DNA from: Tubulanus polymorphus
Lineage: Eukaryota > Nemertea > Palaeonemertea > Tubulaniformes > Tubulanidae
Length of the DNA: 64,000 nt
Reading direction: 5' to 3'
Assembly (NCBI RefSeq): GCF_964204645.1
Contig: NC_134027.1
Span: 18,776,485 to 18,840,484 of the forward strand
Positions 12,801 to 27,800 of this stretch are shown here, piece after piece. Within the stretch, counting starts at the first letter, position 1; each line of letters starts with the position of its first letter. The position numbers and the translations under genes are program-made. The notes beneath the pieces were generated by a model. It was given only the letters and a program-made list of their open reading frames with translations, did not search any database and was not told where the DNA came from.

Positions 12801-15800
12801 ACATATACTGACACCCTACACAAGGGGTTTAGAGACATCATGCCCTCGTGGTGGAATGCTTGACAATCTGAGAATTTCAATATTTGATACCCCTTGGGAG
12901 CAAAATGGGGAAGCCAAAGATGATAAAAACCACACTCATGGAATATTCCATGAGCTACTTACGATCTAGCATTTGAGAGTATGACAAAAATGCATAAAAG
13001 CCAACATAAATGGGAAACCATGTTTTTCAATGGTCCCTGTCAAATATACAAGCTGCGTTCACACGAGAAGTTCCATAGGGTGCTTCATAAGCCTGCTTTA
13101 GTTATGCAGATATTGAAGGTGATTTCAAGATACTCAACTGCCCCCCAATTGGTAGTTCCAATTGCCAATTCGTTGTTACAACAATAAATGTAGTTAATGT
13201 AAACAAAATAAGTTTGTCAACGTATATTGTTGAAAGTTAGCGTCCAATAATGTGAGCCAAACTGCCCATATATCTTTGTTCTTTTCTGTTAACTAGGGGC
13301 CCAGGGACACCATGCCCACTTGGGAAGTGGTTTGAAATGCTCAACAAACAGAAAATTCCAATATTCAATGCCCCCTAGTAAACATATCAAGAAAACTCAC
13401 CACACTCATAGAACATGTTACTAGCTATACGATCATGCAATTGATTGTGGATACAAAATGTGCCCATATCAAAATTAAAACATGAAACCAAAAGCCCTAT
13501 ACATGCACGGTGTTCTCGCTGAGAGGTTTAAGCACAGCGGCCTGCCATGCTACGGCACTTTACCGCCACACTTATAAAACATACGCCATGCTTAAAAAAA
13601 TGATCGGCGGTTTATTTACTTATCTGGCTTTCTAAAACTGTCAGGTTCACATGCTCAATTTTATTACTGGCGCATCAATAATTGTATAAACACATACTTC
13701 ATAGCTCCATGTCACTTAGTAACACTCTATATGTTAATAATTGTATAGTTTCGCGCGAGCGGGAGCACGTACTGATCTGCCGGCGATAGGAGTATAACTA
13801 TCAAGAATTTCAAGGAAAAATCACAAACCATTCGGACGCTACAAACCTCGGAATTCAGGGGAAAATGACCTTTTTGAGCACAAAAAAAGGTCACAGAAAG
13901 CCCATCTTCTGTCTGGTTTACCCAATTTTGATCATGCTAATATGTACAATAGGGGGATACAAACATGTGTGAAAGATCAAGATAATCGATAGAAGCTTCT
14001 CTTGAAAATTTCCCTTGAAAATTTGTAAAATGTGCTGCTTTTGGGGAACAAAAATAGCGGTCACTCAGCCATCTAAAATTTGATTTGGCCACTTTTTGGG
14101 CTGAAGATGTGTCCAGGGTAGATACATGTATAAACCAAGACAATCCATCAAGACGAAAGAACGAACGAACAAACGCAATAAAAAAGATTACCAAATTACG
14201 GTATAACTCGCTTAATTTGGATTGATTTCTTTGGATTTTCACGATTTCGGACTAAAATTGCAGTCCCCTCCCTATAGGTTATTTCTTTTCAAATGAGAGC
14301 GCACAATTCTGATTTCGTTTAATTCTGACAAATTCCCAGGTGATCCGAATTAAGTGAGTTCTACTGTAAATACCTCTGATGTTCATATGAATTGACTACA
14401 TCTTGGACGAATGTCCATCAAATTATGGGCTGTGAGAAAAACATAAACGTAAATGTAAGAAAAACGTTTTACCATGGATCGTTTAATGTAAGTTAATGGT
14501 ACTTTAGCATGCAAAGGAGTAGTCACTGTTTCCTTCAGAGCAGTTGAGAACACCAATCTACGTTTGTTGTTTCCCATATCCTTCAATCTGCAAAAACAAT
14601 AGAATCCTTTTTAAGTTTCTTAAAGCCTGCTGATGACTTATGGGCAACATAGAAAAGAATAGAGTTGGTTCAGTTGAAAAAAGAATATTTGCGCTAACTT
14701 CAGAACGTACCCAATCTCAATAGCAAAATCTTGTCCTTTGGGAATGAAAACTTGAAAAACCAAAAACCTCTGTATCAGCATCACTGAAGATAGATACCAT
14801 ATTCATAATATTATATATCAATAACCTTTGATCATATTTAAGCCAGGGACACCGGACGAGGGTCTTGTCAATTGCGTAGGGCATTTAAATGCTAATTCAC
14901 AGTGAATTAGCATTTAAATGCCCTACGCAATATGAATCACTGAGCATATACATGGTTACTAGAACTAAACTAGGGAAACAGGGCACAATGCCCACTTTGG
15001 ATGTGGTTTGAAATAACTATCTGACAATTTCAATAGTCAATGCTCCCTCATGAACATACATGTATACCGAAACCAAGAAACTCACCACAATCATAAAGCA
15101 TGTCATGAGCTACAATTTTGCATTGTACATAAAGTATGGAAATATAAAGTTATTCTACTATTCAACACATATGCAACAACCATTACTCTAAAACTCACCA
15201 CAATCATAGAAGATGTCATGGGCTGCAACTTTGCAATTGACTGTGGTTACAGAATATCCATATGTACAAATATAAATACCACTGTATACAAATTGTATAT
15301 GATTCAATATATAACTCCCCCTGGTGGCAAGAACAAAACATCGGGTGATCCCAAATTCCACATCCAAAGATGTATTCTATGACAGTGCTAATAATAATCA
15401 AATATCAAGACTATACGTTAAAACCTGTTGACATTTTTCCTCAAAAAACCTTTCCTACCTACAAATGGTGATTGATTACATCATGATGACCGGCAATTGC
15501 AAATTCAGGCCAAAATTGACCTTTATGGACTCAGTAAAAGTTCACACAACGGCCTTCTCGAGTTCGATTGACCACAATTTTCATACACATTTTAACCCTT
15601 GGGGATACAAATATATAGGCCTATGAAAGGTCAAGCTGCAGTGACGTGAACAAGGTAAAAGACTTTTTGGCTGGTAGTAATCTATGCGCCCGAAGGGTAC
15701 ATAACGAGGCTACAGGCCCTCGTACCGCAGTGAAACAACACTCTGGCCACCCTTTGATATGGAACGAAAGACGGGAGCCCCCTCGTTATGGAAGATTTTG

Positions 15801-18800
15801 AATTTTTTGTGCTTCTCAGAAGCAATTTAAGGCACACTGGGACAGCTAATCATGGTACACATTTATTATAAATGTAGACAAAAATCATAAAACCAGACCT
15901 GCTGGATTGAAAAAACCCTTTATTTAGGGTTTCTGCTGCCTTCGCAGAAACCCTATTGTAATTGTACTGATTATTATTAGGGTTTCTGCTGCCTTCGCAG
16001 AAACCCTATTGTAATTGTACTGATTATTAGGGTTTTCTGACTTTCGTAGAAAACCCTCTTGTAATTCTGTTGATTATAATTATTATTTACTTATTTTCCA
16101 TAAAATTCATCTTCTCTCGCATTCGACAACTAACAGCTACTAAAAGGAATGTTGAATTCTGATAAAAATATCACGCTCCGAATCTGCACATGGATTCTAT
16201 GTATATACAGTACATCATATTTCAAACTTAAAATTGCTTACTGTCAGGCAACACCAGTGGAAATCCACCATAGGCGATCGGCAATCGGCATTCCCGCACA
16301 ACTGAGAAAAAATGTATCTGGGCTAGCAATTGATTCACGAAACAAGTGGCCCACGGGCCTTGTTCCTTCATGACGCAGTAGAAGAAGAATGATTCAGTAT
16401 TCAAAGTCTTACAGAGAGATTTACATTGTAACGATGTAACAAGTTTTAAAATAGTTAAGATGGTATAGGCTATGTGGCAATAATGTTCATTTTCTGTTTA
16501 TATATCCCTACATGAAAAGACAAGCCCATTTTAGCTGCCCTGCAGAGATTCGAAAAAATGCAAAAAAATGCATCAAGAATTGGTGTAGGCATCATGCTGA
16601 AAAGAAATCCAAGATGGATGGCAATTGGTGTAGGCATCGTGCTGAAAAGACATCCAAGAAGGATGGCAACCCTGGTGGCCATACTTGAACTCAACTTTCA
16701 ATAAGGGGTAGACATTTCACCTACCAAAATTCTTACACCTTCGAGATTCGAGATGGCTGACCTGGCGGCCATATTTTTAAGCCGATGACCTCCATATACA
16801 TAAGGCATGGACAGCTTACCTACCCTGATCCTCACAACAAATTTTGTGGAAATCCATCAAGAATTGCAGGCTGCATCGTGCAAACAAGAAATTCAAAATG
16901 GCCACCCCAATGGCAGCCATATTTGATCACCAATGACATTTTTTATAAAAGGGGTGGACATCTCTCCAGACCAAATCTTCAAGCTAATTTTCAAGCTAAG
17001 ATTCATCGCAAATTACAGGCGAATTACTGTGTCGAATTCAATTCAATTCCAGAGGGCCTGGCCTTTTTGAAAAACCAGAAGAGATGCCTATTTAAATCAC
17101 ATGTAATTAAAAATTCAGTGCTTCTTAGTTTGTTGTCCCTGTTTTCATCGCGCACGTGGTTAAAATTATTGTTTACATCGAACGTCTTCAACAGCTGATA
17201 CAACTGCACCCGCGTCTGTCAACCATCTTAATTGATTCATACCCAGTATACTAAAATGCTCACCATGAAAAAACTATGCAGTGAATCAATCCGGAATTTT
17301 TCAGTAGAATGTCAGACACTAGGTACCTTTCTTCAAAGGTTTATTTGTTGTATGTCATTAACAATCAGTTATATAATACTTTATATATAACTTTGAAGCG
17401 GCGGGCCAACAGCGACCGCTCAAGGAAGGTCAGTAACGTAGGCCACCCATAACACGAAACGGACCACGGTTTTGGCGGTTAAGAGCGTCTCTCCACACAA
17501 ATTAGAGAGACTGTAATGGACCATTTTGGCATTTTCAACAATTTAGGGAAATATTTTAAAAAAGCGAAATTTCACACTCTGCATTAATAAGATTAGAGTA
17601 TTTATTCGTTTGACAAATCTTCCTCTGAACTCCCAACAACAAGTTATAAGTGGCAACACGAAAATGACGTCATCGACTCCCTACCATCTTATAACCTTCA
17701 TGACTACTTCATGAAGGTAAAAACATATTCGGACTAAATACGGAATGCCCGTTATTAAGAATGGTAGTAATAGGGTAAGTCTTGTTTCAGATCAAAGGTC
17801 GAAAGGTCGAGCTCATAAAAAATAAAAATGAATTCTCACACGCTCGAATTTATTTTTATTTTTCACTCACTCAACCTTTCAACCTTAAATCTGAAACAAG
17901 ACTTACCCTATAACTCTAATAATATTCATATATATGAACATTATATTAATGAATATTATATTAATGAAATCAATTTTAATAAAAGATATGTATAATAAAT
18001 GGGAGAGTAAACAAATACACAGTGAATTCCTAGCTAGGAATAAAGATACTACAAATGTCAAATCTGTAGATTATAAATTCAAAAAGTTAACAGAATTAAC
18101 ATTACATAAGAAATATTTAATTACAAATATTGAAACAATTACTAATAGATATGGTAATAAATTAGTTATTCACTTAGAATATGAAGGATTAAAAGGAAAT
18201 AAATAAAAATTCAGAACATATTTACCAGATAGATTTCAAAGATTATCTAGTGAAGATCTAGAAGTGTGTTCTGGGGCTTTCTATTTCATATACAAAGGTA
18301 ACAATGAAAAAGGATGTCATGATATAGATTTCGAATAATATAAAAAAAAATATGTATAATAAATGGTAGAATTAAAAGAATATAGAATATTTGTTGATTC
18401 AAGAAGACTCACAAATTATAAATCTCATAATTTACTAGTACAATTAGATAGAAAATTTAGAAATTGTGTAGATTTAAGATTAATAAATATTAGTTAATGT
18501 AACTCATTTTACAATATATCAAATAAAACTATTGAACATAGAGCCTTTATAATTTTTAATAAAAATAAAAATGAATGGTTCTATATATATTTAAAACAAG
18601 GGTTATATAATTTAGATACATTATCACAAGACATTAATAGAAAGACCTGGCACAAATTAGGTAGTGATTCCGGATTTAACATTAGATTTTTTTAAAGTGA
18701 TAGTTCTGATTAAATTAAGATAAGGTTAACTCATAGTGAAAAACATAAATTTATGGTAAAAAACCTATAGCTAAACTGTTAGGAATTCCTCCAGATATAT

Positions 18801-21800
18801 CTTTAACAAATATTGATGCTACACCAAACTTAATACCTTACACACATTTTTATATTCATTGCAATTTAATTCATCCTACAAAAACATTTGAAGCAACTAA
18901 AGATACAACTTGTAATTCTAGTATATTAAATATTTTACCATTGAAGAATGTTAAAGAATTTGGAACGCATATACATTATAATTTAACAGAATGTGATTTT
19001 AAGCCTTGCATTTCACAATTTAATAATTTTGAGTTAGAAATTAGAAATCACAATGGATACTTAATTGATTTGAATAACTTTCCTGTAATTTATGAATTAG
19101 TTGTAAGATGTAGAGAATAATTAATAATTTTTTTATAATGATAAATATGAATATAACAGTAGGACCGAGTATATGTTTTGGGTTTGATTTTAAACATGGT
19201 AAAGAAATGAGAATTAAACTAAATGATGTAATTACTGATATTAAAAGTTAATCATTTAATAATGCATCAATGATTAATAAAGATATTATAATATAGAAAA
19301 AGTAATTGATTTAATTAAAACATCTTTAGAATATTATGAATTAAATGAAGATGGAATTATCGATGAAATTTAAAACATATTATCTAAAATATATGATAAT
19401 CATAAAAGTAGTAATGAAATTAATTTTGAAATAATTATTAATAAGATAACTAAATATTTTGAAGAGAGTAATTTTTTTGATAAATAAATGAGTGATAATA
19501 AGTGGATAATAACTGGATTATATAATGGAGCATTACTATCAGTGGGAACAGTTGGTTATACAATGTTATTGAAGAAAGTATTCAAAATGGGAAATATTAA
19601 TGTTGATAGATTTGATATAAATGATATTTTGAAATTAACGTTAGCAGTTACTTTATCTAATTTAACTATTGATTATTTGGAAAAATAAAAATATATTCCG
19701 CCTATTAATGCGTAATTTTTTACTAAATAAAAGGCATCTGCAATTATAACTATTATAGGATCGGCAATTGTTGACGCTTTAGCATTTACTGGCGGGGGAT
19801 ATTTATTAAAGCATATTTATAAAAATGGTTCATTATCAGAACTAGGGGTCCAGGCACACCATGCCCACTTGGGAAGTGGTTTCAAATGCTCAACAATCTA
19901 ACAAATTCAATATTCAATGCCCCCTGGTGACCATATACAAAAACCAATGACCTTGAAACTCCCCAAAATCATAGAATATGTCAGCAGCTACGAATTTGTA
20001 ATTGATTGTGATAACAAAATATGCTTCGTTACCAAATTAATAAGGAAATACTAAGTTATTCTTCTATTCAACGCCCCCTGCTGACCATATGCAAAACCCA
20101 ATGACCTTGAAACTCACCACAATCATAGAACATGTCATGATCTACAACTTTGCAATTGATCATGGTAACCAAATATCTCTAGGTACCAATCTAATAAGGA
20201 AATACCAAGTTCTTCTACTATTCAACGCACCCTGGTGACCATATAGAATAACTTATGTCCTTGAAACTCACCACAATCATAGACGATGTCGTGAGCTACA
20301 ACTTTGCAATTGATTGTGGTAACAAAATATGTGTAGGTACAAATATAATATAGAAATACTAAGTTATATCATTTAACGCCCCCTGGTGACCATATGCAAA
20401 ACCCAATGACCTTGAAACTCACCACAATCATAGAACATGTAATGAACTACAACTTTGCAATGGATCATGGTAACAAAATAGCCCTATGTACCAATCTAAT
20501 AAGGAAATGCTAAGTTGTTCTACTATTCAACGCCCCCTGGTGACCATATGCAAAACCCAATGACCTTGAAACTCACCAAAATTATAGAACATGTCATGAA
20601 CTACAACTTTGCAATTGATCATGGTAACAAAATATCCCTAGGTACCAATCTAATATGGAAATACCAAGTTCTACTATTCAACGCCCCCTGCTGACCATAT
20701 AGAATAACTTATGTCCTCGAAACTCACCACAATCATAGACGATATCATGAGCTACAACTTTGTAATTGATTGTGGTGACAAAATATGCGTAGGTACAAAT
20801 ATAATATAGAAATACTAAGTTTTTGTGTTATTCAACGCCCCTGGTGGCCATATACAAAAACCAATGACCTTGAAACTCACCAAAATCATAGAAAATGTTA
20901 TGAGCTACAACTTTTCAATACATTGTGGTAACACAATATGCTTAGGTATCAATATAATGTGGAAAAGTTTTTCCCACCTACGAATGAGTACTGATGATGC
21001 CAAGATGGCTGCCAATTGCGCCATAATTGGCTGATCAAAAATACATGTCTCAAGTATAAAACATCCCTTTTCAAAGAATACCCATCAAAAATTGCAATGA
21101 GAAATGGCAAACCAGTAGGACGCTACAGGACTCAGAATTTGGGCCAAATTTGACATTTTTGGAGACTAAAAAGGTCAAAGGACGGCCATCTTGAGTTCGA
21201 TCGACCCAATTTTTCTCATGTTGATGGGCCCTTAAGTTGAAATTCAGGACAATATTAATATACATGTTTTCTATATTACATTTGTCAATATTTGACGACA
21301 TTACAATATAGATTGGTAAAATACAATATCAATATACATGTTTTCTGTATTACGTTTGTGAAATATATATGACATTTGCTTAATATAGATGTAGAGAGCG
21401 CCACTATACAATATACATTATACATATAGAAGCGCCACTATACAATATACATTTATAAAATACATTATACATATAGAGGCGCCACTGTACAGCATGGCGC
21501 CACTGTATTGGGCAGATGTCACTAATTCACAAGTATCGCCGGCAGCTGCGCTTGGACTGGTTAACGACTGGATTTGCCCAACTAATCTAATTGAATTGAG
21601 ACTAGTAAAGGTCGTAGACCGATCAGGGTGCCCGGTAGGTAGCTCATTTATTAATATTCGGATTAGGTATTAGGCCTTTATTTAACCAAAAAAATCACCA
21701 ATTCTCACTTCCCTCTCACTCAGCTCAGCAATACTGGCTAAAGTCAAGCCACCGCTTTCTCCCTATGTGGCTATTGAAAGTAGGCCTTAATAAAAGAACT

Positions 21801-24800
21801 ATTGCGTGTAGGTGTTGCGGTGTTGTCAATGTAATGTCAGATCCTGGCTTGTATTTATTAATAACTGATTCGTAAACAAAATGGCGGGGTTCGGGTAGGG
21901 TTTAGGGTTCACCCAGTCCTGGCAGTGGTTGTTTCCACAGTGTTTTACGTTGCTCTACGATCCTGTGTACCCACCCACCCATGGTACATCAGACAGGTTC
22001 TTGGTGAAGGTTTAGGGTAGCTTAGGGTATGGCTATATGAAGTTAAAAAATTGTTGTTGCGGGCTTGCACTGCTAGCGCTGTGGACGTGGTCAAATGCTA
22101 ATTCAATTCAATTCAAAATTTATTCAGTAATTAATTATGAAATTTTCCAAGTCCATACAGCCAATGCGCATGCACGACAAGTCGTTTATAGGATCTATCA
22201 TCTAACGTTCTACAGCTCAATTTTCGGACTTTATTTTACGTCATTAACTCATTATCGTGAGATTGTCTTTATATTATCGTCACAACATACATGGATATAG
22301 CAGTATAGCATTCTTATCCATCGTGATTAATGTGTCTCTGTCTCTGACTCTAGCTTGTTGTAGGCCTATATGCCAGTGCCAAAAGTTATAATTCTTATCA
22401 GGGCAGATCAAGAGAGGGTTGTATTCGGGGGGGGTTGAAATTCGAGAAATTGCATTTTATGAAATAAGTGTTGAAAACCACCTCTCAGGATCATAAAAAG
22501 GCCGGCTGAATTGCTAGAGTATGATAGCCTGCAGCCTTTAAGTGGCTGAAGTACCCAATAGTACATGTATATGTAACCAATTTCAATTTGCATTTTATTT
22601 TTGTCTAGATTCCATTCTATGAGTGCTTGAGTTCTCTATTATTTCTCTCCTTTTTTCAGGTTATGTTGCAAGAGCATTTTTCAAATGGCTGAAAACATTT
22701 TTACAAATGTGTATGATTTGCAGTCTGTAATGTTACATATTCCTGAATTAATGGACCGAGCAGAAAGAGTTATATCTTCTGATGGACGATCGGTGTCACA
22801 ACTTATAGCCCAGATGCTAATTAAATGGCTTTATGATTATGCAAATGTTGTGTCCGTTCTACTTACAAGATGTGAAAATGGATATGTGGCATATATAAGT
22901 TTTAAATCTAAAATGCTAATATAAATTGCCGCTTGTTGACGCAGAATCTTGACACGTTGACGTCTGTTGGCAGTTGTTGACGCTAATTAGTATGACCCCT
23001 TCCCATGGAACTATAACAATCAGATTAACAGTTGAGTTCACTCCAAAGTCAAATTTGGAATAACCGCGCTATATCCCCCCATGACCTTTCTTCACATGAC
23101 ACAACCCCAAAATTTATTTCAACCAAATTAAGATCTTTTTTTTACCTAGATGTCACAACGGTAGGCCTATGCTGTTTGAATACATGAATTTATGAAAGTA
23201 ACACCAACTTACTTCTTCGACAACTGCTTGTACTTGCATTTGTAGTAGTACTAGTAGTACTTCTACGGCCGCGACGATACGGATGAAACTGGGGAGGGGG
23301 ATGATGTAGTCTACTAGTTGCCGGCCTTGTGAAACTAGAAGATGGGGGGTTTTTGATTGTACTGCTACTAGTGCTAGGCTGGGAAGTAAAAAAACTGCTT
23401 ATGCTACCACTCGCACTTGTTGACGTTGTCGTTGACGTGGTGGTAGGCCTACTCGTACTTTGATTATGAAGAATTTAGAAAAATTCGCTACGTCTCAACA
23501 ATTCATCTACCACTTGGCGAATGTTGTTACCGGACATATTTATTGGTAGAAACCGAAAAATTAATCTCTTGGCGGTCGGCCTACGACCTTCACTTCGCCT
23601 TCTTTCGGTGTTATGTTACCAATTCAATTCAATCCAATCCACTCGAATGGCGTGCACAGGCGCATGGAGCCCTCCCGCGCACTGCCCTTGTTGGTTGGGA
23701 ATAAATAACGCCCAGCCCTGTATAGTAAATACATGATAAACAAGACGGATAATTTTCTTTAACTGACTGGATGTGGTATTAAATGTAGTATTTCACATCA
23801 CAAATGGCCCAAATCCGTTTAAAAGAATAACAGTACCGCACTGAAGGCACCAAGGTTGGAATATGGCTATGGATCATGATAAAATAGCGCGCTACGACCG
23901 ATAAAATATCAGCTGTCGGTACTCGGTCATGGTAGGCCTACTCTGTCGCATCGAAATGGAACCTGATTCCCGAAGAAGCCAAGGTCCTAACGAGAAGAAT
24001 AAACGAAACAAATTTAAGTGTCCTGCAGTCAATTCTGTGTCTAATTATCTTCCAGTGTCTACTCCATCCACACTTTTATGTATGTAGTCTACATAAAAAT
24101 GAACAAGCCATACTTTACAGATTAGGTTCTCATCAAACAATCTTCTGGGGGTTGAGTGTACGTGTAGGTAGTGTACTCACTGCTACTTAGGATACTTATC
24201 TTATTTTTCGGCAACATTTTTGACAGACCACCTATCTACTAGTAAATGTTTTTTCCATGGACCCGAAAAGTAGGCCTAGGCCTCTTAGAGTCGTAAGTAG
24301 GTAGGCTATTCATGTCATTTATTTATGGCAGAGAGTTCAGCCTGTTACAGGAACCCGAACAATGGTAATTTAGAGGTCAACTTGTGACTAGATAAGCTTT
24401 TTTGAAACAGGAGTTATATAACCTATTGAGAATTGAACTTATGTTCACGAAAAACTACAGATGTGGATTCAGTTACTGGAGCTAAATTAAATGTAGATGC
24501 AGCCCTGCAAACGCTGGGTTTAGATGAACCCGCGTACTTTGAAACCCGGGTTCAATGAGCTGTAGACGTGGTAATGTATATCGCAGTCAGAAAAAGAAGC
24601 AAATTGAAAGTACATCAATCTTTTATTTCCATCCTAAAACAACGAGACAAAGAAGGTCTGAATGCTACAAGCTATTTGAGCAATTGCGGTTATTAATTTG
24701 TAAAATGTATTGATGTGATATGGAAGGCCAACTGCTGAATTCCATGGGTACCATCAGAACCAAATGCGCACTACTTGCCATCTACCTGAAATAAACAAAT

Positions 24801-27800
24801 GTCAATATTATGTTATAAACAAATAAATATGAAAAAAATGCAAATTTGAATGGGAAAAATCGGCTATAAAATATCTGCTATGTCTGACAAATAACTGACG
24901 AATCCTATAAAACAAAAAATATATTATCTTCAAAATAAAATTAACAATTCAAAGACTTTTGGCAATCTTCCAATACAATATACAAAGGTCCCTAGTACGC
25001 TAAAAACTAACTGAGCCAGACGACCTGATGTCCTTTCAAGCAAAATTGAATTCGACATTAGATGTGAGACGCATGAAAATGAGCCATAGGCTGGTTTTCC
25101 ACGAGAAACAGATGAATTAAATGTATTTCCCTTTAGCCGTTTCCACAACAAGGGTGCGGCACTGTTGGACAGGACAGACACACATTTTCAAGTCTATATT
25201 AATAAATTTTCAACTGCGTCTGCGCAGTAATTAGTCAGAATCTATCCCTATCAAAATGGCCCCACCACCCGAAGACGTGCACACAAATTTCTGTGTCAGA
25301 GCCAAAATTGAGGTAATGCCTGCGCTTTTACGCCTTTCTCATGGAAAATCCTAGTTTAGGCATAATACGCAACAAATTCAATATTTCCTAATGCCAAATG
25401 ATTATTCTCATAAAAGCCCTTCATTTCAGGATTCAATAAGACTCAGTGTGTTTTTAGAGACTGTGGCACTAGTCCAAATAGAAAAATTTTCAATTTTGGT
25501 CCGCAGTTTATGATTAGGCCTGTCTTGATGACGCAAATTCTAAGTCAACTCGTAATAGGGAGTACACATTCTATATATCAAAATTGACAGGAGAACAAGA
25601 TCTAATTACCTATGTTTTCAGATTTCGAATAAACCCAATTATATTCGAGTAAAAGTCATCAAAATAAATAAGGTAAAAACGCTAGCTCATAAAATTAGTT
25701 TTGAAGTAGGATGAGAAACTGGGAATATCTCACTTATTTCCAATGCCATATAGACATATAAGGTATCATTCGATTTGTTTTTAGATGGATTTTAATACTA
25801 TCTGGTATTTGGATGACTGAACTGTCTGTTCTACCTTAAATTCTTACAAAACCTTGAGATTTCGGAGGCCCAAAACCGGCAAAATGACAAAATTACTTCC
25901 TGGTTTTCAGCGCCACCCTGGGAAATTAATATGGCGAATGTTGAGAAAACTGGAACATAGCTAAACGCTAAAACACATAAATTTTCGTTTTAGATATGTT
26001 TCGGTTCGAATCCTAAATACTTTATACCTTAAAACGTGACATTAGTCCGGGTGCCGTTATGTATTCATTCTACACGCGCACTCAGCCGCGAAGCTATTTT
26101 TAGCGCAACAATCAATTTAACCAATAGAGACGCGCTACGTCATAACGTTCGACATGGTCGCATTTGCCTTTACTCGTACCGTCGTGAAAGATGTCGCCAA
26201 AATGCTTGTATCATCAGGGGTAGACAAATTATCCGAAGATAAATGAAAACTCCACCTTGTTGATCGTCAGTTGATTTAGCTGTAATTATTTCGTCTGGAT
26301 CAATCGACACATAATTCATTTCAAAATCTGTGTTCAGTAGAATTTTTTTTCAATAAAATAAGAATCTATTTGAATAATTTTTTACTAATGTATTCAGGAG
26401 TGAATTTTAATTGATCTCAAAACCAGAGAAAGCATTCTTCAAAAATTTAGAAAGTCCTAGACTCATAATCAAATTCTGTCATTTAAGGTCTTTTGCTCGA
26501 ATCAAGCCAAGTGCTCAGGTGGCCAAAATTCAATTCCTCACTGTCGTATAATGCCGAGTACGACGGAGTTTACACACTGAAAGACGTTGCGCTGTGTAAG
26601 TGTAATTTGGAAAAGTCAGCAATATAATGACGGCCCTGCTCCGCGCGCTCCATCTAAGACTTAAACAAGTTGGACTGTATTGCTTTGATGCTTTAACAAA
26701 TGGACTCCTAATATCCACATATCTAGCATAATGTTGACCCAGGTTGCGCTTCTTGGCAAAAGTCATATGTTATGGGCTAGAATTATTTCGATGAAATCTT
26801 CGTACGCTTCCCAGTTCGACATATGAACCAATTAGGCAGAAACCTGCTATCGCTGCTGTGCAGCTATATTTTTTTTAATTATTTCCATTTAATTTTTGTC
26901 AATTTCTTACTTAATTTCATATTTTCATTCATCAGATCTTTACTGATATTTTCATAATAAAATGCAGCCAATATTAAACCTACAGCAACTAAATAATGTT
27001 TTAAATCACTTTTTCCAGTTGGAATGCTGAAATCATTCTCATTCATTCACTTAGGATAGAAAATTAAAAGATTGATAAGTAATTTGAAATATCTTATTTT
27101 GAATATTTACTGTTGAATTATTATTTTTGAGTTATGATATTTTGATTTAAGATGATGTGATTTATTGCCTCAAGTATAATATTTTCCACAATTACATAAC
27201 ACTTTTTCATTAGGTTCATATTTCTTTTTAGGTGTAACAATTTTATTGTCTAAGGTACATTGAATTCCCACATCTTTGAATGATTTTTCATTTGGAATGT
27301 CAGGGTTAAATCTTTTTTCTTGTAATCTGAAAAATAATACATAACATTCTCTGAAAGGGCAATAAGGTAGGAGTATAAATAAAGATTTATGTGAATTTTC
27401 ATTATTTAAAAGTGATTGCATTTCATCTGTAATTATTAAATGTTTATCTATTTCATCAAATGTTGTGAATTTTGGAATTATTGTATTGAATAAGATTTTA
27501 ACTTTTTCATTAGATAACTCTATCATTAGATAATAATTTTTAAACTTTAATTCAGTAATATCATGCACTTGAAAACGAAAAAGTGCAGTTTTAATCAAAT
27601 CTTTACTAGGAATGAAATTTCAATTGTAAAATATTTTTCTAATTCATGTAAATCAATATCTTTGAATTGTAGTACCTGTTCTTTCATTTATTTAGTAATT
27701 TCTTTCTCCATTTATTTACCTATTTTTTTATTCGAAATCTATATAATTGATTTTCATATATATGATATTCATTTATATAATGTTCATATATATGAATATT

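Larger units (their letters stand above)
17772..19840 (+). mobile_element. virus-like AT-rich element, copy II
   Basis: Opens with a 145-base palindromic end: TAGGGTAAGTCTTGTTTCAG at 17775-17794 and its inverse ending near 17914, enclosing the CTCACACGCTCGAATTTATT block. Five tightly packed plus-strand frames follow with almost no spacing, all very AT-rich and each broken by a few stops or shifts. The order is an OB-like protein, a possible virion protein, an acidic protein and a small membrane protein. It is cut at 19840 by a HINE element. Compact small genes and a palindromic end suggest an integrated virus-like or Maverick-like element. No polymerase, integrase or ATPase is visible. Confidence 0.5.

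Noticed and set aside
19950-20900. Regular ~152-bp repeats as a CRISPR array
   Set aside because: Units are contiguous satellites with no unique spacers, in a spliced eukaryotic genome and within a mobile element.
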